Of a stretch of 64,000 nucleotides of DNA, positions 44,556 to 55,142 are shown in pieces. The DNA is from Pollenia angustigena (taxonomy: Eukaryota > Arthropoda > Insecta > Diptera > Polleniidae). Position numbers and translations under genes: made by a program. Within the stretch, counting starts at the first letter, position 1. Each line of letters starts with the position of its first letter. Location of the stretch: assembly GCA_930367215.1 (NCBI GenBank), contig OV884059.1:72759393-72823392 (forward strand), given 5' to 3'. The notes beneath the pieces are model-generated. The model was given only the letters and a program-made list of their open reading frames with translations, ran no database searches and was not told the DNA's origin.

Positions 44556-44643
44556 TTAAAAGACGAAATTAACTGTATCTTAAATGTATAAGTCCAGCCG
44601 GTAGAAAGATACGTGGTAATAAAGAAAGTCCCTGGTTTACACA

Positions 44644-45091
44644 CCCTACAGGAAATTTATGTCAATTGTTTTTAAAGCACCAATCCTGTGACCAGTGAAC
44701 AGAATATTTTAATAAAACAGACCGAATTGTGATATGTGAAAACAACACATATCGCTGTACTGGTGGTAAAGTGTAGCTACTCCAGAGGAAAGGTTATTGT
44801 CAAAAAACATGTCATGGAACTGGATTTTATGCGGGATATATGACGGAGATCTAACAAACAAATATGGCTCACTCGGGACAAAATCTGCGACAGGCATGAT
44901 TTTAAGTCAAATTGAATGTGTCAATGTTAGCGTTACTTCAGTGACCTGCTACAAAGTGTCAAAAAAATAAACCCACTGCTAGGACATCGCCATGTTAAAT
45001 TGACAAGTCCCCTTCATACAAAGTTATCTGGTTCCTATCACTTTAGAACTGTCACGTGACGAGTTTGGTGCGAGTTCTCTTTCGCCTAGGG
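44644..45091. mobile_element. Family D element, 448 bp
   Basis: Left end CCCTACAGGAAATTTATGTC; right end GTGCGAGTTCTCTTTCGCCT then AGGG. The termini are inverted CCCTA.(A)GG. Body blocks CTAGGACATCGCCATGTTAA and AACTGTCACGTGAC.AGTTTG are shared with the other D copies. Non-coding. Confidence 0.65.
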
Positions 45092-45607
45092 CATTAATAA
45101 AGGCTGGTGATTTTTTTTTACATAATATTGGTTCTATACCTACCTTTAAGTATACCGGTCGACTCCATAAGTGAGTCTTACAATGTCCGTGTGCAAAGTA
45201 AAGGTCGCAATTTTGTAGAAAATACGACATCATTTTGTACATAAGGTTATAATTGGCACAAGGAACAAGCCTATTGAAAACGGACAGAATCGCTCCATAA
45301 TTTCACATAGTCCCTATAAAGGCTTCTTTCCGGAATTGGGTATTTGTGCTTATAAACCATCTTATTTTTATTTATTAATAAATACATTTAAATGTATTAA
45401 CATTTTCATATTCATTTGTTTTTTATTATTTCAATGTTTGATATCTGTATTTGGCATAACATATTTGTTGTGAGCCAGATTGGCAAATTGCTTGTGTTTT
45501 CAATACAATTCATTTTGTTAATTTGAGGTGTTATGAAAAAGTTTATGAGATTACAATTAAATGAGATTTGACAAAAAGTGTTGAAAAAAAGATAACAGAT
45601 TAAATTC

Positions 45608-46602
45608 GGCGGTGCGCAAAATGACCCCAGGAAATATGGCCCCAAAAGGAAAATGAAAAACGGCCCCAAAATTTTACATGAGACACAACAACACGCAATT
45701 TTGGCGCAATTTTTTGGTTTTTTTGTCGTTATTTTTAATTTTTTCGTTAGGGTGTTTTTGCATTTTAAGTGGAATGCAAAATGACCCCAATATCAAGGAA
45801 TGAAAAATGGCCACAAATAAAATCACAATTTTTACTTTGGGGCTATTTTTCATCTACTAATAAAAAATGCAAGTTTAAAGAAATGAAAAATCAACCCAAA
45901 CATTTTTACACAAATTTTATAAAATTCTATGTAAAAGTTTCTAGGGATAACATAAAAATCCCGAATTCTTATACCAAAGTAGAGAAAATCCTTGCCGGTT
46001 ATGCAGAGATGCTTAAGTTAGCGAAGCCGGTGTTTGTTATACCATAGAGGAAAAAATCCTTGAGCCCGGCCGAAGTCCGGCTATTACGAGAAGAGTTCGT
46101 TATACCATAGAAAAGAAAATCCTTGCGCCCGGCCGAAGGCCGGCTATGTTGTGAAGCTTTAGTGAGCGAATCCAGTGTTCGTTATACCAAAGAGAAAAAA
46201 ATACTTGTGCATGGCCGAAAACCCAACCGTGCTATCAATCATACGATTTTTAAAACCAAAACTGTATAATTATCCGGATTTTGAAATCAGTATTCTAAAT
46301 TTTTTAGATTTTTAGTTTTGGGCATATGAATTCCACCGAAAATGTTTGATGTCACTTTCTTTGTGTTCTTTTTTGGGGTTAAAATTCATTATAAATTTTG
46401 AGGTGATTTTTCATAATGAAGAATAACCCCAAATTTAGGGTCATATTTCATTTTATTTTTAGGGTTACTTTTCATTTTTTTGGGGTAATTTTTCATTAAA
46501 AAAATGGGGCCATATTGCATTATGAAAAATAGCCCCAAATTTGGGGTCAATTTTCATTTATTTTTTGGGGCCATATTTCCTGGGGCCATATTTCGCAGCG
46601 CC
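45608..46602. mobile_element. 995-bp non-autonomous element with 9-bp target duplication (MULE/Foldback-like)
   Basis: Flanked by ATTAAATTC (45599-45607 and 46603-46611). The ends are inverted GGCG(G/C)TGCG then AAATATGGCCCC-type repeats; both subterminal zones are rich in GGGGCCATATTTC and CCCCAAAA motifs. Its centre (about 45975-46215) has three direct units of the same GC-rich GGCCGAAGGCCGGC repeat found in the 4.28-kb element, one of them shortened. A 92-codon frame at 45769 follows the repeats and is not recognised. Confidence 0.85.
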
Positions 46603-46639
46603 ATTAAATTCGTTGACAATTAGTTTTCTATAATTTAAA

Positions 46640-48680
46640 TAGATTTCCAAGCATTTATACAAATTGTAAAATTTGGAACCATTTAATGTATTTATTACTT
46701 CGATTAGCTCAAGTTAGGATTTTCCAAAAAATTATAATCTGAATCCGTTATATATTGAACAGACACCTATGAAGTGGTAAGTATTTTCCTCTAACCCATT
46801 GTTGCACATTGTGCATACGGAAGGGCTTGGCATTTAAGTTGAGCTACGACCCAATAAAAAATTGTATCATTTTGCGAAGCACTAATGGTACATTTAAAAA
46901 AATAAGCCCACACTTATGCGCTACGCAACAAGACATACAGAAATGCAGTAAAGTAAGTGAAAGAACTCTCAACAACTTTTATAAAAAAAAAATAACATTT
47001 CAAGTGCTACGGCATTCCCTTACTACGAAGCAGGTTTGTAAGGGAGAATATTAAAAAATAACTGTATAACAACATACAGTGTGTAAGGCTGATCGTTACA
47101 TCCAACAATTTTTATATGCGCTGAATAATGCGCTCTATGTATCAAAAATGTATTGCTTCAAAGTGGGAACTCGCCATATAAAATTCATGTCTTCCGTAAG
47201 CGCTATGGTAAGCGAAACGTTTATGTTTCTCCCTTACAAACCTGCTTCGTTGGAAGCTCCATTTTTTATTGGAAGATGAGAAGTTTTTAACAAGAAGAGG
47301 TGTTACGGTATGATTTAGTCGAGGTCGTGGCACAGAATACACAGAACTGTAAGAAGTGACGTGTGAAAAAGGCCCAAATCAGTTGCGAGGGCAGCTTTCG
47401 AAGAAAGAGACAGAAAGCTATTTTTAGTAGTGATGTGGCAAGGTGTAAAAACAGGCCGCAACAATGAACACAAATGCAAATGCAAAATGCATTAGTTCAA
47501 CGACATTGTTTATTGTGCAAAAAAATGTATTTAGTAATATTGTTTTGTGTTATAATGTTATTTACTTACTTAAATATTATTTACTCGTGTTGTAGTGAAC
47601 TTAAAAGATAATTTTTACAACAGTTTTGTAAATAAATCTTAACTCAATAAATTTGTGTTCATTGTATTGCGGAATAGAATATGATGAGAAGAGAAATGCA
47701 AAAGGGCAGCTTTCTTTGAAAGATGCAAAAAAAAAACGCAAAATCTTCCGTTTCGTGACAATTCTGTGTATTCTGTGGTCGTGGTGCTGTGGGTTTGTTG
47801 CCCGAAGTATACTATCTTCACGCTCTTTTGCACTGAGTAGATTTAATATTGCTTTCCAGTTTGTGCAAAGTGGAAGGTTTGAATTCGAAGGTATAAATTG
47901 AAGAACTTGTTGAAAATTAGACCACTCCTTTGCCCAGATTTCGTTTTTGTCTATTATTGTTTCCGCTAAAATACGTGGTAATCGGTTGTGACCCATGTTC
48001 AGAACTTTGTTTGTATATGAAAAGTGTAGTTTTAGAGTGGGTACGTACAAGGGGTCAAGGCCTGAATATCTGCTCTACTACGTCATATCTTTGATAACCC
48101 CATATTTGGGTAGCGTATAACATTATCGATCTAGAAGCGGAATGAAATATTTTTAGTTTATTATCTTTAGAAATTTTTGGATGATTTATATATTTAGACC
48201 AGGTGGAGTTTATAGCAAGTTTTGAGGCAGCCAATTTACTGTTCAGATGTTTGTCAAATGACAAGTTATATGTTATTTCACTGCCCAGATATTTGTAGCT
48301 GTTTACGATCTCGATGTTGTTATCTCCATACTGCCAGTTAACATTTGATGATATTCTAGTACCAGAACGAAATATAACAATTTTTGATTTATTCATATTA
48401 GCTTTTAAGTACCAAGTCGTACAGTATTTAAACAGAGCATCAATCATTTGTTGTAATTTAGTTTGAGGATCAGAAAGAACGACAATATCATCGGCATAAA
48501 TAAGTATTTTAACATTTGTATCTGCAACATTTACATCATGTGCTAAATCATCTGCTAGGCCATTGACGTACAGCGAAAAAAAGTAAGGGGCTTAAAATGA
48601 AACCTTGTTTTATTCCAAGCTCGACAGAAAAAGCTTCAGAAAATGAACTTCCGTCTCAAAAACGACTTTTGTTGTTTTGC
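46640..48680 (-). pseudogene. LINE reverse transcriptase and C-terminal domain, broken
   Basis: The frame opens with FSEAFSVELGIKQGFILSP (about 48600-48655), then a T-run frameshift, then NVKILIYADDIVVLSDP (YADD at about 48488-48499, intact), KANMNKSKIVIF and NSYKYLGSEITYNL. The downstream frame (47601-48050) gives YVPTLKLHFSYTNKVL and EIWAKEWSNFQQVLQFIPSN. After the interruption VCTMCNNGLEENTYHFIGVC (about 46760-46805) provides a C-x2-C...H-x4-C motif near the C-terminus. The endonuclease and N-terminal parts are absent. Clade not assigned. Confidence 0.82.
47025..47250. repeat. Perfect 23-bp inverted repeat, 226 bp span
   Basis: ACGAAGCAGGTTTGTAAGGG plus AGA at 47025-47047 is exactly inverted at 47228-47250. 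It lies in the DNA that interrupts the LINE. It may be a small MITE or part of a larger inserted element whose ends I could not place. Confidence 0.65.
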
Positions 48681-49152
48681 GCACCATCTTATTATGTTGA
48701 TATTAAGAATAAATTTGGTCTTACCTTACCAAATTTTATTGCAATCGGTGCATATCTGACCATAGCTCTCATACAAATACTAATCCCGAAAATAACTTTT
48801 AGTGCCATAACTTCCTGATAAATGTTAGTATTAACATACAAATTGGCGACATGGACTTTTACGATAGCTTCTATGTCATGACAAAATGTTGTGCTAGTGG
48901 ATCCAAAATCACCCATAGGTACAATATAAACCCCCTTCCTTAAATCGCATAATGCAAACAAGTTCCATATGGATTAAAATAACTAAATTTTATTTGCCAC
49001 AAAGAACTTTTAAATGAATTTTAAACTCAATTACATTATTTTGTTTTGGCGGGTCCATGATTGCCCATACTATAGACTATACTTTCTTACTTGTTTTTGA
49101 ATAAAATAAAAATTTTACAAAGGAATTTGTCGCTTATCGTGATTTCCATAAT

Positions 49153-49530
49153 ATCCCTGCAAATAATAGGACCAGTCCAAACATGCGTGTAAAGAATAGT
49201 CCACAAGGGACCAGGACTAGTCCAAAAGTAACCCAAACGTATGGAAAAAACCTGATCTATTTGACATTACGATGTCCTAGGAGAGGACCATCTAACCCAC
49301 CTTTGGACCACTAAGGAGTAGTTTTAAAACTACTCCATGGTATGCTCAAGAGAATTAGTTTTAAAGTCGTTTAAAAACGAAAGCATGTCGTTAAAAAACG
49401 AAGACATGTCGTCTCACTACGAACACTTTTTAACAATGACATGGTCCATGCTTGCATTACATCGGACCAGTCCATGGAGAAGTCCATTTGATCAAAATGG
49501 ATCAGGTGGTTCAATTTTATTTGCAGGGAT
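49153..49530. mobile_element. ~378-bp MITE with ATCCCTGCAAATAA ends
   Basis: Both ends read ATCCCTGCAAATAA inwards, with GGACCAGTCCA motifs repeated near each end and in the interior. A central palindrome (GGAGTAGTTTTAAAACTACT, 49314-49333) adds foldback potential. A 75-codon frame inside is an artefact. No exact target duplication. Confidence 0.65.
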
Positions 49531-50005
49531 GTCACACACACACAAACATCTAAAAAGGAACTAAAATATGTTTAAAAGTATGTGTAATGAAAATAAATCT
49601 TAAAGGTAACAGCATGTTCTTTAGTTTTAAGGTATTTAATCAGTGAGACATTTTTAAAAGTACATTTTAATATAAAAAAAATATATTTTTAAAAGAATTA
49701 ATTTAAATCGATTAATAAGCAAAATTTGTTCGAGTTATTCGTTATTCGAAATTGGCTTTTTCAATTATTCATTCAAATACTGGAACAAAATTCCTCGATT
49801 GATTGAACAACTATTAATCAAGTGACTTCTCTATGTATGTATATATTTCATGAAACATCTTCATGATTTATTTTCACACAATTCGTTTTAAAAAGTTGCA
49901 ATTTATAAAAAAAAATAATAGAAGCTTAAACAATTCCGGATAACATGACATTGAAATTATATTGCTCTGTATAATTTTAATTATAAAAAATTAACTGATA
50001 TTTTA
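49531..50005. other. AT-rich non-coding stretch, no gene seen
   Basis: No recognised element ends or frame. Confidence 0.5.
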
Positions 50006-50318
50006 TTAACCCATTTATAAACTTGGGACTAGAAAACACGAATCTGAAGTCCAAATTTTTTTTAGATTTTTTGTTTTTGAGAAAAATGGTGTTCGATTAA
50101 TCGAACATTGGGCACTATTTAGCATTTTTGTTTTTTTGCTCCTATAGATTGTAAATATGGAAAAACTAAATTTTTTATAAACTGAAACTAATTAATTTTA
50201 TTTTATTAAAGAAAAATAGAATTTATTAAAATTAAAAATATACAATTGAACCTCAATTATTCGACTCGCACAGGACCGGGATGAGCATTGATAATAAAAA
50301 AATGGTTAATAGATAAAT

Positions 50319-51690
50319 CGGGTGATTCATTGTGAAGTTCAAATTATAATGTAAAATAAAACACATAAATTTGAAAGTGAACTTTATTTTCGGTTGAAAG
50401 AATAAATTTATGGCATTAACTGTATGAAATTGATATAATGGAAATGTTGGTCATGACTTCGTCTGAGTTGGTCCATTCGAAAGGTTCAATTTCGGGTGAT
50501 TCATTCGGGCATAGCAACTGAAATCTCGCGAATAACACGAGTAATGTTAATTCAAAGCGTTAATCGAAGCTAACTTATTCCTGAAGACAGTCATTACATA
50601 TCCCCAGAGAAAATGGTCTAAGGTGTGATATCGCAAGATCTAGGTGGCAAATTTACAAAGAAAAACATGAAATTATGTGCTCACTAAAATGTGTGCCTCG
50701 TAGCACCGTCTTGTTGAAACCAGATTTTACCGAGACCATGCGCTTGATTTTCAAGTTGCTATACTGGTGCTGTTCCATTTACCATTTTGACGAAAGTACG
50801 GTAATTGCTTAAGATATTTTTAAGGCGTTTGGCCAAGTCAGTATGCTGCACGTTTGTCAAAACTTATTGCATTTGGGGTCGGTGATAATTTCTCTCGATT
50901 TATTTTGAGTGTTATCAGAGGTCGCACTATACGAGTTGTTTTAGATAGGCTTTCGTCAAACCAGTTCAAAATGTATTCAGGGGTGCCGCAAGGCTCCGTT
51001 CTTTCTCCTACTATTCTATTTCTTATTTTTCTAAATGACCTCATATGCCAAACTTCCAACCATATATACTCTTTTGCAAATGACAGCAACCTTTGCCATT
51101 CGTAATCAGGCCAAGCGTATCCGATGTTGGTGCTATGCTTCAGATCATGAATGATACGCTTGGCCGAGACCGAAACCCGTACGTTTGTTTTTTCTCAAGA
51201 GCCCATCCTTTTGTGGTTGATTGGCCGGTAAATCGTACAATGCGTTACAGGGAATATTCGTTTTTTGGACGGACTGTTCGTATGTGGAATAACCTTCCTG
51301 CTGAAGTCTTCCCTCTCACTATCAACATGAATAAATTAAAGTCGAATGTTCACAGGCACTACTATCTCTTCCCTCCTTTCCATAACATATTTTCCTAGTT
51401 CCATTCCAATGCAGTAGTAGGGGTTATCGCTTGAGTGCAGGCCCTAACAACAACAAAAAGTATGGTGTGAGTTTACCATTGACGGTAACATTCTGATTTT
51501 ACTCAATTTTAACAAAAATTTGGACCAATGATTACATTCTCAGCTACAGCTGTAGTAGGCCGAATATGCGCACCGAAAGTTCCTCGAATCGCACGAAAAA
51601 CATTTCTCACAGAACGCTGATTGTTCATAAGCTTTTTATTGTTTAGCAAATACAGAATAAATTTATTTCCGTTTATTCAAATGCGTGAAA
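50319..51690 (-). mobile_element. Mariner (DD41D type), minus strand, split and decayed
   Basis: The right-hand end of the gene lies at 50319 with CGGGTGATTCATT, the same terminal motif as the 56.8-kb element (GGGTGATTTTTT). Minus-strand pieces in order: NNQRSVRNVFRAIRGTFG (about 51640-51585), NVTVNG (about 51490), then across a LINE fragment GKIWFQQDGATRHT (about 50720), PPRSCDITPLDHFLWGYV (about 50640-50585) and MDQLRRSHDQHFHYINF (about 50485-50435). The first-aspartate region is deleted. The 5' terminus could not be placed. Confidence 0.75.
50811..51465 (+). pseudogene. LINE fragment: reverse transcriptase motif and C-terminus
   Basis: DIFKAFGQV, LLSKLIAFGVG-type sequence, GVPQGSVLSPTILFLIFLND and IYSFANDSNLCHS represent the reverse transcriptase core; the catalytic FADD is changed to FAND and the D of KAFD to G. 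Codons between LCHS and the C-terminal NRTMRYREYSFFGRTVRMWN..LPAEVFP are deleted. A CTAACAACAACAAAAAG tail ends the copy, as in LINEs with short A-rich simple repeats. It is inserted in the mariner. Jockey-like is my best guess. Confidence 0.82.
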
Positions 51691-51715
51691 AATGGTAATA
51701 TGCGATGATTTAGTA

Positions 51716-52022
51716 CACAGAAAAAATTCTCCAAAATTGTTCACCAATTAAAGCATTAATCAAAAATAAAATCAGTTTTAATTAAAAATTTAATCAAGTG
51801 AATTAAACGTTTAATCAAGTAAATTAAATTTAATTAATATAATTAACTGGTTTAATTGATACTATTAATTTGTTTACTGGTGCAAATTTAATTAATTTCT
51901 TAATTAATACAATTAACTGGTTTAATTGATACTATTAATTTGTTTACTGGTGCAAATTTAATTAATTTCTTAATTAATATCACAAATTTTTTAATTGAAA
52001 TCAATTTTTATTTTTTTCTGTG
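51716..52022. mobile_element. 307-bp MITE with TA target site and a 70-bp tandem duplication
   Basis: TA flanks (51714-51715, 52023-52024); ends CACAGAAAAAA inverted. Very rich in TTAATTAA. The unit 51841-51910 is repeated at 51911-51980 with a single difference at its last base, a recent duplication. Tc1/mariner-like target preference. Confidence 0.75.
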
Positions 52023-52329
52023 TAAGCCTTTCAGAGAAAAAAACAAAAGTGCTAAATAGTGCCCAGTGTTCGATTTTTCACTTTTTTAATTTTTTTATGT
52101 TTTATACAAAGTTTTCACTTTTTAAAATTAATGTTTTTCTTCCCCTTGTTATACAAGGGAGGGGTGAAGTGGAAGAGAACTTTTATTTTTATATTTGTGG
52201 CTAACCTCTTACAATATATAATTGTTTAAAAAAATTAGTTCTTTCTCTTACCTAAAAAGAGTCAAAAAATTACAAAAACGCGTAAAATTTACTGTTCGAT
52301 AAATCGAACATTGGGACGATATGGGTTAA

Positions 52330-53464
52330 TGTTACTAAATACATTTTTAATGGGCTTAGGAAGAGCACCCCTACTTGGGTACTCGTTTAAAAGCAATAGA
52401 TAAATAATAAAAAAAAATTAAGATTATTTTTTAAATATTTCGTAAGTTTTTTTATTACAATTTTTAAAGTTTTTTAATTTAAATTACTTTAATTTTTAAG
52501 TTGATTGATTACTTTTTTATTAAGTAATCGCCTCTTAATTACTATTAGAATTTGATTTCCAACTCACTAATTAGATTAAGTTAATTGTACACTGATACCA
52601 AAAAAAAAAACGTTAATTTATGGAAATGTTAGCAATTATTACGTTTATGATTAAATTAATTAAAAGCAATCATGAATTTATTTATACATCGTAGTTCTTT
52701 TTGCACTATTAAAATTTCTTATTAATTTATTTCGTTATGTCAATTATTTTTTACGGAATAACTTTACTAAACAATTAATTAATATTGTTGACATTCATTT
52801 CCAACAAAAAGTGAATAAACAAATTTAATGTGTGTTTTTTTCGAAGCAAGTTTTTTGTTGGTTTTTGTATTTTAACAAAATAATAATTTTTAATTTGTAA
52901 AAAAAATTCCCAGAATCAATCTTTAAACGTGCCAGGTCTGTACCAGTTGACGTAAAATACGTATACACTTTTTTTATTTTTTTTTTAAATAATTATTACG
53001 AGTTTTAAACAATAAATCAATTTAAAGAATAATAAACAGCTTAACTTTTTTTTCACTTCAAATGAGATGGAAGCAAACGTGAGATGTTGCCGTGATCATG
53101 ATTTACATATTTATTTGTATTTAGAAATTTGTATAAATATGAAAATAAAAAAGCCATAAAGCTGATAACATAAAAGTATTTCTAGATTATTTAGTAACAG
53201 TAAGTAAACTCGTTTTAATAAAGATATTTCACAAAATAAAAGTCCCACAAAATTTGGTAAGGGAAATTAAATTTTTAATAAGTGGGATGGTTGTATTCGG
53301 CCCTGCTGAGCCTCTTAAAAGACGACTTAATTATTTTGGTTTCAAAACCTTTTTAGCTATGTTTGCAAAAAATTTTCAAAAGTTTTGAAATTTATGTCCG
53401 TAAGAGTTGACAACACTTTTTCTGTTGTCATCGGTAAAAAATTTTTTTGGGGAACTAAGGCTTT
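52330..53464. other. Very AT-rich non-coding stretch, no gene seen
   Basis: Long TTAATT and homopolymer text without repeat ends. A 105-codon frame (53385-53702) runs into family H and a hAT element and is not a gene. Confidence 0.55.
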
Positions 53465-53651
53465 TTATACCCTCCACCACCACTGTATAGTGGTAAATGA
53501 GTGTATACTAAGTTTGTCATTTCGTATGAAACTTTTGTGTTATTCATCTCAGACTAGGCTTACCACCTTTTCAAATTGCCAAAACTGGACAGCACTAAAA
53601 AATCATAGAAAAATTCAAACAAATCCGTTTATGTATAATCAATATACTATA

Positions 53652-54545
53652 CTAGCGGACCCGGCGAACTTCGCCTCGCCCCAACGTTATTCGTTATATT
53701 GAATGGTTGGGAGAAAAGTAAGGGAAACAGAGTAGCGAAACCACGTATGCAAAATGTTAAACTTTTTCTGAATAAACTTTGACGTTTCCAAAAATGAAGG
53801 GATATCAAAGAAGTTGAGTGAAGAGAACAAAGGAAAGACACTAAACTAAGACATTTCAATGAAGCGAGGTCCGACTCCACTAATCAGTTTTTTTACAATT
53901 CAAATAATGAAGACAAACAAAAGATACTGACGAAGAACGAAGAAACGCACGTAACTAATGAATCGTGTTATCACTACGGTACGAATAACGAAACGAACCG
54001 AAAAAATCGGTATAATCGAGCTCAAAACGTTTTTTATCACAATGATTTCCACAATTATCATCAAAATAAATAAATTGCAGCAAGAAAAATAGCACATTTA
54101 CTATAGAAAATTACAATGCCAAAATGACATCTGTCAGATTGCGCACAGTCTAAGTCACCGTAAAACGCCATCTATCGGATTTTGGCTGAGAGGTTTATAT
54201 TTTTTCATTTGGAAAGCCATTAAGAAATAATTTCACACAAAATTTCGTACAAAAAAATCAATTTTTGATTTTTCTAATTTTCCGACTTTTGCGGAGAGAT
54301 TTTCAATTTTCCGCATTTTCCGCAATTTTGCTTAATTTACATTTAGAACTTTCTATTGTTTGATTTGGAAAGCCATTAAGGAATAATTTCTCACAAAATT
54401 TCATACAAAAACTCGATTTTCGGGTTTTCCAATTTTGCGACTTTTCCGGAGGGATTTTCCAAAAAATACGAACAACTGACCAAAAATTTTACAAAAATCG
54501 GCCCAGCCGTTCTCATTTTATGAATTACTTGACATTTTTTACACC
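53652..54545 (+). repeat. Family I repeat, nested in hAT
   Basis: Starts ACTAGCGGACCCGGCGAACT and ends with AAAATCGGCCCAGCCGTTCT then ATGAATTACTTGAC. Internal segments TCGGATTTTGG, AAAGCCATTAAG(A/G)AATAATTTC and GACTTTTGCGGAG/GACTTTTCCGGAG are duplicated at about 180-bp spacing. This kind of repeat is widespread in insects; class not settled here. Confidence 0.65.
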
Positions 54546-54548
54546 ATT

Positions 54549-55142
54549 TTTATACCCACACCACAATAGTGGAGAGGGTATTATGCATTTGTGCTGATGT
54601 ATGTAACGCCTTAAAATATTGGTCCTAGACTCACCTTAAAGTATACTGATCGGCTCAGAATCACTTTCTGTGTCGAACTAACGATGTTCGTCCGGCTGGC
54701 TGGCAGGCTGGCTGGCTGTCCATGTTACCTTGTGCGCAAAGTACAGGTCGCAATTTTAAAAATTATTTGATAAAATTTGGGTCATAGGTTTTTATTAGCA
54801 CAAGGACCAAGCCTGTTGAAACGAATCGTAGGACCACGAGACAAGATAGGGGGAAATTTCTTCCTCTCAAGAACTATCAAACCGATTTTAATTTAATTTA
54901 AAACATAGATAGGACCATATCTATATGGACACAAAAGATATGAATTTTTCAAAAAAATAGGACCACGAGGGGAGATAGGGGCAATTATTGCCTCTCACAA
55001 ACTCTCAACCCGATTTTAATGAATTTTAAAAACATAGATAAAGCCATATTTATATGGACACATAAGCATGATGTGCTTTTAAATACTGTGGTGTAGGGTA
55101 TCATATGGTCGGGCTTGACCGACTATACTTTCTTCCTTGTTA
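54549..55142 (+). repeat. Family A repeat, complete-looking copy nested in hAT
   Basis: TTATACCCACACCACAATAG to GACTATACTTTCTTCCTTGT, with GGCTGGCTGGC triplication at 54695-54716 and two GGACCACGAG units. Very similar to 18726-19300 and to the inverted copy at 63044-63728. Confidence 0.75.

Larger units (their letters stand above)
45367..48682 (-). mobile_element. 5'-truncated LINE with 11-bp target duplication, carrying two insertions
   Basis: Flanked by ACCATCTTATT (45356-45366 and 48683-48693). Read on the minus strand it starts in the middle of a reverse transcriptase, continues to a CCHC-like C-terminus and a 3' untranslated end, and finishes with ATTAATAAATAAAAATA, a tail-like run. A 995-bp element with its own 9-bp duplication sits in the last coding part, and unassigned DNA with a small inverted repeat sits at about 46815-47600. 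Confidence 0.88.
45115..49098. repeat. Family A variant copy split by a LINE
   Basis: The left part has ACCTTTAAGTATACCGGTCG, TGTCCGTGTGCAAAGTA and a GGCACAAGGAACAAGCC tract. The right part (48694 on) continues with the variant interior (CCAAAATCACCCATAGGT, GGCGGGTCCATGATTGCCC) and ends ACTATACTTTCTTACTTGTT. The LINE's 11-bp target duplication lies exactly at the break. Confidence 0.7.
50006..52329. mobile_element. piggyBac-like shell with TTAA target sites, filled with later insertions
   Basis: TTAA flanks both ends (50006-50009, 52326-52329), followed inwards by CCCAT. A GTTCGAT(T/A)AATCGAACATTGGG palindrome-containing block occurs near both ends, inverted (50090-50135 and 52050-52085, plus 52293-52315). 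CCC ends in TTAA sites fit piggyBac. The ends match for only about nine bases, so the call is provisional. No piggyBac transposase remains here. Confidence 0.45.
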
